Shown piece after piece: positions 19,501 through 26,527 of a stretch of DNA of 64,000 nt (the stretch's first letter is position 1; each line of letters starts with the position of its first letter). A program made the position numbers and the translations under genes. The notes beneath the pieces are model-generated. The model did not search any database and was not told the DNA's origin. It was given only the letters and a program-made list of their open reading frames with translations. This stretch comes from Massilibacteroides vaginae (GTDB lineage: Bacteria; Bacteroidota; Bacteroidia; Bacteroidales; Tannerellaceae), in NCBI RefSeq assembly GCF_900178525.1, contig NZ_FXDJ01000006.1, positions 310,001 through 374,000 on the forward strand, in the 5' to 3' direction.

Positions 19501-20226
19501 GCCAATACTGACAATTTGTGTATGTTGAACTGACGCCAGAAAAGCTTCCAGTGTCTGACCGGAAAAAGTGCGTCCACCTTGGGCTGCCAAAGTCAACGAA
19601 AGCATGATCGGTAGCTCTTTCCCCTTTTCTTTCAGGGCAACTTCCGCCGCCTCGAGTCCGGCCTTTACGTTCAGTGTATCGAAAGTCGTTTCAAACAAAA
19701 GAATATCTACCCCTCCGTCTATCAAAGCTTCTGCTTGCTCTTTATAGGATTCGTACAAGTCGGTATAAGTGACTGCCCGATAAGCAGGATTACTTACATC
19801 CGGACTCATAGAAGCAGTCTTGTTTGTCGGTCCGATTGAGCCGGCCACAAAAATTTCGCGACCGGGATATTCTGCCATATACGTATCGGCTACTTCTCTT
19901 GCCAAAGTAGCCGCAGCTATATTCATTTCGCGGACATACTCCTGCATGGAATAGTCTGCCATCGATATTTTAGTCGCGTTAAAAGTATTCGTTGCAAAAA
20001 TATCAGCTCCTGCGTCAAGATACTGACGATGGATATTTTTAATAACGTCAGGGCGAGTTAAGCAAAGCAGATCATTATTCCCCTTCAAAGAAGTAGGGTA
20101 ATCCGCGAAACGCTCTCCTCTATAATCTTCTTCCTTCAGTTTAAACCCCTGGATCATGGTCCCCATGCCACCGTCCAGAATCAATATACGCTCTTTTAAT
20201 AACTCTATAAATCTTTTCTTATTCAT
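16525..20226 (-). CDS. metH: cobalamin-dependent methionine synthase
   Basis: 1233 residues with all four MetH modules. The homocysteine/zinc module has GLNCSFGA and GGCCGTTPAHI. The methyl-THF module has NIGERCNVAGSRKF. The B12 module has DVHDIGKNIV with the lower-ligand His at residue 758 (E. coli H759). A C-terminal SAM-dependent reactivation domain follows. It makes methionine from homocysteine and methyl-THF, so it partners metF. It has no riboswitch of its own; its start overlaps the stop of the nucleoside-recognition gene by 8 bp, so it is probably translated by coupling in a longer operon. Confidence 0.97.
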   Translation of the reverse strand: MNKKRFIELLKERILILDGGMGTMIQGFKLKEEDYRGERFADYPTSLKGNNDLLCLTRPDVIKNIHRQYLDAGADIFATNTFNATKISMADYSMQEYVREMNIAAATLAREVADTYMAEYPGREIFVAGSIGPTNKTASMSPDVSNPAYRAVTYTDLYESYKEQAEALIDGGVDILLFETTFDTLNVKAGLEAAEVALKEKGKELPIMLSLTLAAQGGRTFSGQTLEAFLASVQHTQIVSIGLNCSFGASDMKPYLQELAQKAPYFISAYPNAGLPNSFGEYDETPETMEGHVSAFIEEGLVNIIGGCCGTTPAHIGKYPAMIKGATPHTPAKKPDCLWLSGMELLEVKPENNFVNIGERCNVAGSRKFLRLIKEGNYEEALTIARKQVEDGAQVIDVNMDDGMLNTEKEMVTFLNMMASEPDIARVPVMVDSSKWSVIEQGLMCLQGKSIVNSISLKEGEEEFLSHARRVKQLGAAVVVMAFDEVGQADVFQRKIEVCERAYRLLVDKAGFNPQDIIFDPNILAIATGIEEHNGYGLDFIQATEWIKKNLPGAKVSGGVSNLSFSFRGNDYVREVMHSVFLYHAIAKGMDMGIVNPSGAVIYDDIEPEFRKLVEDVILARRPEAAEELIVFAQNLHQEKNGVAEERHEIWRELSLDERLEYALIKGVGDHLEEDLKEALETYPRAVNIIDGPLMNGMNKVGDLFGAGKMFLPQVVKTARTMKKAVAILQPAIEAEKTVGGSVKAGKTVFATVKGDVHDIGKNIVSIVLACNNYEVIDLGVMVPAETIIKKVIEEKPDFVSLSGLITPSLEEMAHVAKEMQKAGLSVPIMVGGATTSKLHTAVKIAPHYDHPVIHLLDASQNPLVAAKLLNPDTREEYTESIKKEYETLRASLQDKKEELIPLSEARSLPQKIDWSAYNPVKPNQMGVHVIPAIPLEDIIPYVHWNFFFSAWRLSGRYAELAYLHDCDACRAEWLNKFEGKEREKAEEGMKLFTDVKKLLDRLVLMKVDYCRAIYGFFPASSEHDMIRLGDMEIPVLRQQAKKKDREDYKSLADYVMPASEGRTDYVGAFVVTAGAGADKLQAEFEAEGDTYSAMLLQSLTDRLAEAVAEYLHEKVRKEFWGYAADEELTIPDLFRVKYQGIRPAVGYPSLPDQLQNHLLDELLDMSRIGVTLTENGAMLPTATVSGLYFAHPESQYFMIGTIDEEQLKEYASRRGYTIEQTKRLLSRNVPLA

Positions 20227-21169
20227 AAGAATGTTTAAGCTTACTCATTTTAAAATAATCATAGCCTCTGCGAAGCCATACAACGGCTACCGCAAAAAGA
20301 AGCCGTGTAATAATAATCCATAAAATAGGAATTCCTATTGCCACAAAAATAAGCGTATCTTCCAATAAGGAGTGCGATATCGCCAGATGTATGTTCAGAA
20401 GCCTGCCGGATTCCCGTGTGAGCTTCTTTTCTTCCATTTGTTCAACCATAATTCCACCTCCGTAAGCCAAGCCCACCAGATTTCCGACTAACCAGGAAAA
20501 CGCCGTGTCTTTGGGCAATCCGAACACAGTCATGAAGGGAGACAAAAAAGAGGATATACGGTTCAACAAGTTAAATTCTACAAGCAAATAATGCAACAAC
20601 ATTAAGGCAGTAACGATAACCGTAATTGTCAATACGACCTGCAACGATGACGTAAACCACAAAAGAAACACTTGCGATAGAGATTCACAAACCTCCGCGC
20701 TCTGCGTTGTCGCAACTACGCCCCAGCCTTCCTGCGGCATAATCCAGTTGAGCGTAAAAGCAATAACAAAGCTCATAAAAATGCGCAATGTTGTTATTCC
20801 CCAGAAGGATGATCCTGTTTTTGCCTGAATCGACGATTCTACAATCAAATTATGTGCCAACAAACACATCAGCGCGAGAATCGTTGCCTCACGTACCCCC
20901 AAAGACATCGAAGTGATCAATGCGATCGGAGCATACAAAGGCGTGAAGAGACTTGTGATAAACACAATAGCAGTCTCTCCCGGCAATCCTATCAGTGAAA
21001 ACACGGGATAAAAAAATTCGGAAATCGCACCCAATACACCGGAATACTGCAACAACCTCACCAGAAGAGAGATCGGCAGAATTATTTTAAACAACCACAG
21101 GCATGTTTTTCCCGCCTTGGGTAACGCTTTTTTAACACAAGACCAAATTCTGTCAATAACCTTGTTCAT
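20219..21169 (-). CDS. nucleoside recognition (Gate) domain membrane protein
   Basis: 316 residues with about eight hydrophobic segments. Two Gate-like repeats, related to the spore maturation A/B proteins, are suggested by LPISLLVRLLQYSGVLG and a second half with LAYGGGIMVEQ and SHSLLEDTL. It is an inner-membrane protein of unknown substrate. It lies 3 bp after smpB and overlaps the metH start. Nothing in the sequence ties it to B12 or methionine, although coupling to metH raises that possibility. Confidence 0.78.
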   Translation of the reverse strand: MNKVIDRIWSCVKKALPKAGKTCLWLFKIILPISLLVRLLQYSGVLGAISEFFYPVFSLIGLPGETAIVFITSLFTPLYAPIALITSMSLGVREATILALMCLLAHNLIVESSIQAKTGSSFWGITTLRIFMSFVIAFTLNWIMPQEGWGVVATTQSAEVCESLSQVFLLWFTSSLQVVLTITVIVTALMLLHYLLVEFNLLNRISSFLSPFMTVFGLPKDTAFSWLVGNLVGLAYGGGIMVEQMEEKKLTRESGRLLNIHLAISHSLLEDTLIFVAIGIPILWIIITRLLFAVAVVWLRRGYDYFKMSKLKHSYE

Positions 21170-21172
21170 TTT

Positions 21173-21634
21173 TCACCGTTTAAAGGCCCGGTCCATTTCC
21201 CGCTTATCATCACGAGCTTTAATAGAATCTCTTTTATCGTATTCTTTTTTACCTTTTGCAATAGCTATCACCACCTTTGCCAACCCTTTATTGTTGATAA
21301 ACATACGAGTGGGTATGATGGTAAATCCATTATTTTTTGCTGCCGTTTCAATCTTTCGCAATTCTTTTTTTGTCAGCAGCAATTTACGATCCCGACGCGC
21401 CGAATGATTATTGTATGTACCATAGAAGTATTCCGCTATATACATATTTTTCACCCATAGCTCACCTCTTTCGATCAAGCAAAAGGTATCAACTAAACTT
21501 GCCTTTCCCAGACGGATAGATTTAATTTCTGTTCCTGTCAGTACAATTCCGGCAGTAAAGCTGTCGAGCAGTTCATAGTCGAAGGTTGCCCGTTTATTTT
21601 TTATCAATATATTATTGCTGATCTTTTCTTTCAT
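21173..21634 (-). CDS. smpB: SsrA-binding protein SmpB
   Basis: 153 residues, normal length. Family motifs include [53 protein letters not shown] and [11 protein letters not shown], with a basic C-terminal tail ending in AFKR. It binds tmRNA and delivers it to stalled ribosomes. The tmRNA gene itself was not seen in this window. Confidence 0.96.
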   Translation of the reverse strand: MKEKISNNILIKNKRATFDYELLDSFTAGIVLTGTEIKSIRLGKASLVDTFCLIERGELWVKNMYIAEYFYGTYNNHSARRDRKLLLTKKELRKIETAAKNNGFTIIPTRMFINNKGLAKVVIAIAKGKKEYDKRDSIKARDDKREMDRAFKR

Positions 21635-21647
21635 TACTTTTTTTCAA

Positions 21648-22217
21648 TCAAAAGCGAAGTCCGGGCATCAACATCACCAGAATAATTTCTATTATCGCAG
21701 GTGTTAATAACACAACTGCCGACGAGATCCCGACAAACTTCATACGTTCATCATCTTGTACCTGCATATAAGGCGCCGCTCCTTCCCATATAATATACAC
21801 CGTATAGAGCATAAATATTTTCAGGAAGAAAAATTCCGGCAATAGGGCTAAAACAATTGCCAACACAAACAATAATGCCGAAGAATAGCCCACAAACCGC
21901 TGGCATAGCTTAATATCTTTCTCACGCTTAAACACACCAACCCACAGTTCATTCAACACATAAGCACCTAAGAAAAATCCACCCAAAGCGGAAACCAGCG
22001 AATTGACAGAAGATTTAAGTGCCATCTCCACATCAAATTCTTTCCGGGTAAACAAAATACCTACAAACGCGGCAATGGCTACCAATGCAATCAATGGGTA
22101 GATATAGTTGGAAAAAAACTTTTCATTTTCTTCGGCTTGTTCTTCACTCAAATCCTCCCAGGCCTTGGCAGGTTGGGATATGAGGGCTATTACACATTTA
22201 AACACGTCTTTAAACAT
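21648..22217 (-). CDS. Yip1-family integral membrane protein
   Basis: 189 residues with an N-terminal amphipathic section (DVFKCVIALISQPAKAWEDL) and five hydrophobic segments, the pattern of Bacteroidota Yip1-domain proteins. Function is unknown. Gaps are small on both sides (13 bp to smpB, 18 bp from the NigD-like gene), so it sits inside the leftward operon. Confidence 0.7.
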   Translation of the reverse strand: MFKDVFKCVIALISQPAKAWEDLSEEQAEENEKFFSNYIYPLIALVAIAAFVGILFTRKEFDVEMALKSSVNSLVSALGGFFLGAYVLNELWVGVFKREKDIKLCQRFVGYSSALLFVLAIVLALLPEFFFLKIFMLYTVYIIWEGAAPYMQVQDDERMKFVGISSAVVLLTPAIIEIILVMLMPGLRF

Positions 22218-22235
22218 TCCGTCTGATCATTCGTT

Positions 22236-22994
22236 TTATTTCTTCGGCAATAAAATGGTGTATGTCCGCGATGCTTTCCACGCACCTGTCGAATCATTCT
22301 TCACGGCCGAAAGATAATTAATTCTAAAATTCAGGCTGTCTTTTCCTGCTGCTTGTTCTATCGGAGCTTGATAATGAATCAGCGAGTCTAAAGCCAAAAC
22401 ATTATACTTAATTTCTTTCTGTGTACTTGTCGAATCCCCTAAAATACGAAAATAAATGTCGTATATTCGACTTCCGTCCTTTTCTACTTCCGGTCCGCTT
22501 TCTTTATCGTATGAAAACTGCAACCCTTTTATATCAAACCGTATAGAATGGTCCGTAAATAAGAACAAATTGTCCTCCAACAAAACGCTCTTCTCATAAA
22601 TGTTTGTAATCGTTTTTTCGGTCCAGACCACCTTGCTGGTATCAGAAAGAGCCGGGTACAACGGATTTTTTGCTAATTGGGTAAGATTCGAAATTTCTCC
22701 TGTGTAATAATCAACAACAACACTATCTTTAATGTTTTGCGCGTCAGAATAATCCAACACAAAGTCTGCCAACAGGCAATCGCCCACTTCCAGATTAGGG
22801 TTGGTCTCTAAGTTTTCCGCATGGATCATATCGCCCCCCTTAAGCAACAATGCTTTTTTACCATCCGAAGCCAGCTTCAGAACGGCCGGCTGAGCAGCCA
22901 ACGTTATCCGATTGCCCCCATCATCTAAGCACGAAACAGCCAACAAAGGCAATAACAGCAAAAGCAATCCGTATATTTTTTTTTCAATTCTCAT
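22236..22994 (-). CDS. NigD-like lipoprotein (first copy)
   Basis: 252 residues. The lipoprotein signal peptide ends LLAVSC with Cys22 as the lipidation site, followed by LDDGGN. The beta-rich body fits the NigD-like family of Bacteroidales. Its biological role is not established. The second copy at 23118 shares the layout (lipobox, ATI or SVVV strands, a closing LNFRINYLSAVKNDS-type segment) but is clearly diverged. It has its own promoter and heads the operon to metH. Confidence 0.82.
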   Translation of the reverse strand: MRIEKKIYGLLLLLLPLLAVSCLDDGGNRITLAAQPAVLKLASDGKKALLLKGGDMIHAENLETNPNLEVGDCLLADFVLDYSDAQNIKDSVVVDYYTGEISNLTQLAKNPLYPALSDTSKVVWTEKTITNIYEKSVLLEDNLFLFTDHSIRFDIKGLQFSYDKESGPEVEKDGSRIYDIYFRILGDSTSTQKEIKYNVLALDSLIHYQAPIEQAAGKDSLNFRINYLSAVKNDSTGAWKASRTYTILLPKK

Positions 22995-23037
22995 TATTCT
23001 TGCATTAAGTGATCACACTATTTTAAAAAGTTGACTA

Positions 23038-23045
23038 CAAAGTTA
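23038..23045 (-). promoter_or_regulatory. -7 promoter box TAACTTTG for the NigD1-metH operon
   Basis: TAnnTTTG match on the minus strand, 43 bp upstream of the start at 22994 and just past the terminator of the second NigD gene. Confidence 0.45.
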
Positions 23046-23049
23046 ATAA

Positions 23050-23085
23050 AAAAGAGAACAACCGGATAATCGGTTATTCTCTTTT
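23050..23085 (-). terminator. intrinsic terminator after the second NigD-like gene
   Basis: Stem AAAAGAGAA / TTCTCTTTT plus inner AACCG / CGGTT around GATAAT. On the minus strand it is followed by a T-run. It separates the two NigD genes. Confidence 0.75.
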
Positions 23086-23117
23086 CTTTATTTGCGCTAT
23101 GAAATATCAGTCTTAAA

Positions 23118-23912
23118 TCACTCTTCTTCCTTTGGGAACGTATAAGTCATAATGTCTGACGCTTTCCAGTTTATCTGGGTGCTGTCTTTAGTAAAGGAAT
23201 TAGCAAAATTGATTCTATACTTTAAAGACTTTTTGCTGTCTTGTTCTTCTTTGTACTGAAAATCCTGAATGAATCTGTTCATATCAAACGCATTGATCAG
23301 TTGTTGAGTAGACGAAATCGATTTATCTCCTTCGGTTTTAATTACACGAAGAAACAAATTATACACTTTGTCGCCATTCACCGTTTCCGGTTCCTGATCT
23401 CTGTTGTAAGACAAACGGAGCTCTTGTTTCTGATCTTTGAAATAATTTTCGTGTATCGTACTTAAAAAAAGCATGTTAATGTTCTTATCTGTCAATATAC
23501 CCGTATTACTCATATCAATAGACATGGTCGTCATTTCGTTTTGAATGATAGTTGCCGTGTCATCCACGAATGAATTTGCGTATCCTTTGGGAATATCAGC
23601 ATATTGAGTAACACTTACCGTATAGTATCCGTTTGCAGCAAGAGATTCGCTGGAGTTTTCCGGAATATCACTATTCAATGTATAATAAAAAACACAACAG
23701 TCATTAATTTCAATTTCAGTTTTATTGAATGCATTAGCAACCTCAACAGCATAGAAAGGTACTCCCCCTGTTTTAATAACCGGCTTAAAGGTTTCTGAAT
23801 AACCTATTACTCCATATCCGACACCACTTCTCTCATTACTTCCTCCGTCCAGACAAGAGGTCATCAACAAAGCACATACAGCCAGCAGGCTGCCTAAAAA
23901 AAGTTTCTTCAT
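23118..23912 (-). CDS. NigD-like lipoprotein (second copy)
   Basis: 264 residues. Lipobox LMTSC gives Cys20, followed by LDGGSNE. The fold and closing segment (SLKYRINFANSF, then WKASDIMTYTFP) parallel the neighbouring NigD-like protein, so the two are probably tandem paralogues. It lies 40 bp downstream of the sigma/barrel pair in the same direction and may share their transcript. Its role is unknown. Confidence 0.82.
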   Translation of the reverse strand: MKKLFLGSLLAVCALLMTSCLDGGSNERSGVGYGVIGYSETFKPVIKTGGVPFYAVEVANAFNKTEIEINDCCVFYYTLNSDIPENSSESLAANGYYTVSVTQYADIPKGYANSFVDDTATIIQNEMTTMSIDMSNTGILTDKNINMLFLSTIHENYFKDQKQELRLSYNRDQEPETVNGDKVYNLFLRVIKTEGDKSISSTQQLINAFDMNRFIQDFQYKEEQDSKKSLKYRINFANSFTKDSTQINWKASDIMTYTFPKEEE

Positions 23913-23952
23913 TTGTTTTTAAAATTTATTCGTTAATATATTTTTCGTTTTA

Positions 23953-25191
23953 TCAGAATCCTAAACGTAATCCGAAACTCAGATTGACATTGAATGGTTT
24001 ATCCGAATGAATTGTTTCTATCGTGCTGCCGTTATCGAAATAATACCCGGCGCCAACCTCTACAAAAGCATTTAAATAACGCCACAGCGGGTAGCTCACA
24101 CCGGTACCGGCATTTACAGACCAATACAATTCTTTCATCCTCAGGTCATTTTTTTCAGGAGTACCCATCATCTGGTCTTTTGCATATTTGATCTCCTTAA
24201 CCGATCCGGCAACATTTAATTCCGGCTTAATGCCTGCTGAGGCGTACCACATAAAGTTATTCCATTCGGCTATTTTATAAGCTAAAGAAACGGGTAAACC
24301 GATAAAGTGCAAGCGTTGTTCTGTTTTAGAGTTGTAAGTACCGTTCGTTTTCCAGTCTGACGACAGATAAGAATAGCTGACTCCGGCCATCAAAAACCAT
24401 CGTGGAGACAGCATATAGCTTGCCGACAGTCCAACCGAAACGGGCTGACGATGCTTGATGTCGGTTTTGGGTGTTTCGCCGAATTTATCGGTAACGGAGT
24501 TTAAAAAATCTAACTGGGGGCTTTCCATCGTGGTGTTCCGGAAAGCATACATACTGGCAGCGTCGTTCGAACCGGCAGTAAAACTACCTGCTCCCATGCC
24601 AAAGTTCCAACGTTTCAGTTTTTCCTTCTTTTTTTCAGGTTCGTTATCCAGCAAAGGTGCGGCAACTGCCTCCTCTTCTAAATCCCCTATTTGGAATGTT
24701 TCGGTTTCCGTAGTTGCTGCATGCTCTTCATGCTGTATGTCTGCTTCATCCGCCATTGCTCTCAACGTATCTTCAATCGGCTGAACCATTTCGGCAGCTG
24801 CCGACTGAACAACCGCTCTTCTTAAAACAGGTGCTTGTTCTTCTCTGACCTGAGCAATCGCGGCAGAAACCGGTTCAGTAATCACTGAAACGGGCTGTTC
24901 CTGCTCTTGGAGGGCAGACTTTATCTCTTCGGTTTTCTGTTCGAGCTCCTGAACTAAAACAGGATCGACCGTTTCATTCTGAAGAAAATAAACCGTACCA
25001 CTCAAAACGAGAAGAGCAATAGCGGCAGCGGCACTAAACCACTTCCGCCTTGTTGACGCGGAAATCGAAAAGCGTTGCTTTGGAAGGCGCTCTTCTATCT
25101 TATCCCAAACATCATCAGGTAGAGCATCCGATTCAAAATCATATAATTTCGAACGGAACAAATCATCTATTTTATCTCTATCTTCTTTCAT
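23953..25191 (-). CDS. inner-membrane-anchored protein with C-terminal outer-membrane-type beta-barrel domain, partner of ECF sigma factor
   Basis: 412 residues. Residues 1-46 are charged and probably cytoplasmic (IDDLFRSKLYDFESDALP, then DDVWDKIEERLP), like the short anti-sigma region of Bacteroidota sigma partners. One membrane segment follows (about 50-68, FSAAAAIALLVLSGTVYFL). A long acidic, Glu/Gln-rich linker leads to a PorT-like barrel domain (about 190-412: PVSVGLSASYMLSPRWFLM, NVNLSFGLRLGF). No Sec signal peptidase site is seen. It starts 3 bp after the sigma gene, so an anti-sigma or signal-input role is inferred. Confidence 0.7.
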   Translation of the reverse strand: MKEDRDKIDDLFRSKLYDFESDALPDDVWDKIEERLPKQRFSISASTRRKWFSAAAAIALLVLSGTVYFLQNETVDPVLVQELEQKTEEIKSALQEQEQPVSVITEPVSAAIAQVREEQAPVLRRAVVQSAAAEMVQPIEDTLRAMADEADIQHEEHAATTETETFQIGDLEEEAVAAPLLDNEPEKKKEKLKRWNFGMGAGSFTAGSNDAASMYAFRNTTMESPQLDFLNSVTDKFGETPKTDIKHRQPVSVGLSASYMLSPRWFLMAGVSYSYLSSDWKTNGTYNSKTEQRLHFIGLPVSLAYKIAEWNNFMWYASAGIKPELNVAGSVKEIKYAKDQMMGTPEKNDLRMKELYWSVNAGTGVSYPLWRYLNAFVEVGAGYYFDNGSTIETIHSDKPFNVNLSFGLRLGF

Positions 25192-25194
25192 TTT

Positions 25195-25722
25195 TCAATG
25201 CAATGCATTAACCTTTTTTTGTAACATTTGTCTTGCTCTTGTAAATTGAGAACGAGAGGTACTCTCCGTTATATTCAGCATATCGCCTATCTCTTTATGA
25301 GAATAACCCTCAATCGCGAACAAGTTAAAAACAGTCCGGAAACCCGGTGGAAGCTCTTGTACTAACATCATCAATTCATTGGCAGTCATAGCTGAAATCA
25401 CCGAACTGTCGGGTTGAATTAATTCCGCCGTATTATCCAAATCAGTAGCCTCACGCAATACATCCGATTTTCGCAAATACTCTAATGCCGTGTTTACAAA
25501 GATTTTACGAACCCAGCCTTCAAAAGATCCTATTCCGGAATAAGACTCCAAACTCTGAAAGACCTTTACAAAACCATCCTGCAACAAATCAGAGGCAGTT
25601 TCTTTATCGTTCACATAACGATAGCAAACCCCCATCATCTTGCGTGCAAACCGGTCGTATAATTCCTTCTGGCCGATCCTATTTCCCTTCCTACAACTCT
25701 CTATTAGTTGCTGTTCGTCCAT
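25195..25722 (-). CDS. RNA polymerase ECF sigma-70 factor
   Basis: 175 residues. Region 2 is YDRFARKMMGVCYRYV followed by ETASDLLQDGFVKVFQSL. Region 4 is LFAIEGYSHKEIGDMLNI followed by TESTSRSQFTRARQML. This is the usual two-domain ECF layout. It is co-transcribed with the membrane/barrel protein that probably controls it. The regulon cannot be read from the sequence; the downstream NigD-like gene is a candidate member. Confidence 0.93.
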   Translation of the reverse strand: MDEQQLIESCRKGNRIGQKELYDRFARKMMGVCYRYVNDKETASDLLQDGFVKVFQSLESYSGIGSFEGWVRKIFVNTALEYLRKSDVLREATDLDNTAELIQPDSSVISAMTANELMMLVQELPPGFRTVFNLFAIEGYSHKEIGDMLNITESTSRSQFTRARQMLQKKVNALH

Positions 25723-25849
25723 CTAATCCTTTTTCTACTTCCCCACATTAGAGAGATGTATATCCTTAAGACGTATAGAGTTCATTAAACGCTGCATATT
25801 ATTTCTGTTTTTTTTAAATGAATACATCTCAACATCGTACAAAACAAAA

Positions 25850-25874
25850 CAAAGCCCCTGATACAGAGGCTTTG
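25850..25874 (-). terminator. possible terminator or leader hairpin
   Basis: Stem CAAAGCC / GGCTTTG with an 11-nt loop. On the minus strand it is followed by TTTTGTTTTG. It may end the metal operon, whose last gene stops 310 bp upstream in that direction. It directly abuts a TATATTTG box. Confidence 0.5.
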
Positions 25875-25882
25875 CAAATATA
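25875..25882 (-). promoter_or_regulatory. possible -7 promoter box TATATTTG for the ECF sigma operon
   Basis: TAnnTTTG match on the minus strand about 150 bp upstream of the sigma factor start; the following hairpin would span the start point. Confidence 0.3.
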
Positions 25883-26041
25883 AAGAAAGATTCAATACTT
25901 GTCTAAAAACAAATTAGTTAATCTAATTCAAAAAAAAGAGGCTAACCGTTTCTTATTTTTATACGATACAAAGCAAACGGCACTTCGCAATTTTAAGTTA
26001 AAAACAGGTGAAATCGTCGTTTTTTTTGCAAAACTAAATCA

Positions 26042-26157
26042 CGCTGATTTTCAACACATAAAAAGAGAGCAAAAACATAAAGGTTATTTTTTCAAACATA
26101 AAGGTTATTTTTTGAAAAATAAAGGATGTGCTTAAAAAAATAAAGGATGTGTTTTTT
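26042..26157 (+). repeat. intergenic palindrome plus AT-rich unit repeat, locus B
   Basis: A degenerate palindrome CGCTGATTTTCAAC (26042-26055) is followed, in the same order as at 14122 and (inverted) 38955, by an A-rich spacer and four units of about 20-22 bp. The first two carry the core AACATAAAGGTTATTTTTT and the last two carry AAATAAAGGATGTG. It lies between the sigma factor and the HMA gene. Confidence 0.78.
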
Positions 26158-26188
26158 GGGGTATAGAACCACATAAAAAATTAACATT

Positions 26189-26506
26189 TCATTTTTTGTC
26201 TTTATCCGCTCCTTCTGTTACCACAGCCTCCATTCCTATTTTCTTGAAAGCAGCGGCCAATTGCTCCGGGGTCGTTTTCGACGTATTGTAAGTCACCTTG
26301 GCGGTTCTATCCGACAAATCGCATCTCAAATCGGAAACGCCTTTTTCAAATGCAATGTTTTTTTCTACTTTCTTCACACAGTTCTGACATTCCATTTCTT
26401 CTACATAGAATGTAACCGTTTCTTTTTTCTTTTTGGGTTTGTCTTGTGCAAAGGCAATCGAACAAGCACACATAACACAAACCAACGCTACCATTAATCG
26501 TTTCAT
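26189..26506 (-). CDS. periplasmic heavy-metal-associated (HMA) domain protein
   Basis: 105 residues: signal peptide (MVALVCVMCACSIAFAQ), a Lys-rich stretch, then one HMA domain with the metal-binding loop MECQNC and the closing AAAFKKIGMEAV. It resembles MerP/CopZ-type carriers of copper or mercury and should act in the periplasm. It is last in the operon after the TonB receptor (21-bp gap), so a metal relay from the outer membrane is a fair inference; the metal is not identified. Confidence 0.88.
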   Translation of the reverse strand: MKRLMVALVCVMCACSIAFAQDKPKKKKETVTFYVEEMECQNCVKKVEKNIAFEKGVSDLRCDLSDRTAKVTYNTSKTTPEQLAAAFKKIGMEAVVTEGADKDKK

Positions 26507-26527
26507 ACTGTTTTATTTTAAAGGTTA

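Larger units (their letters stand above)
25723..26041. other. intergenic region upstream of the sigma factor
   Basis: Holds one hairpin (25850-25874) and a possible -7 box (25875-25882). The frame open through 25899-26135 on the plus strand runs into the AT-rich repeat, has low-complexity Lys/Phe/Asn content and no homologue I recognise, so I do not call it a gene. Confidence 0.5.

Noticed and set aside
25899-26135. 78-residue plus-strand open frame
   Set aside because: It runs into the AT-rich repeat units, is Lys/Asn/Phe-rich, and its C-terminus repeats HKGYF from the repeat; no promoter or homologue.
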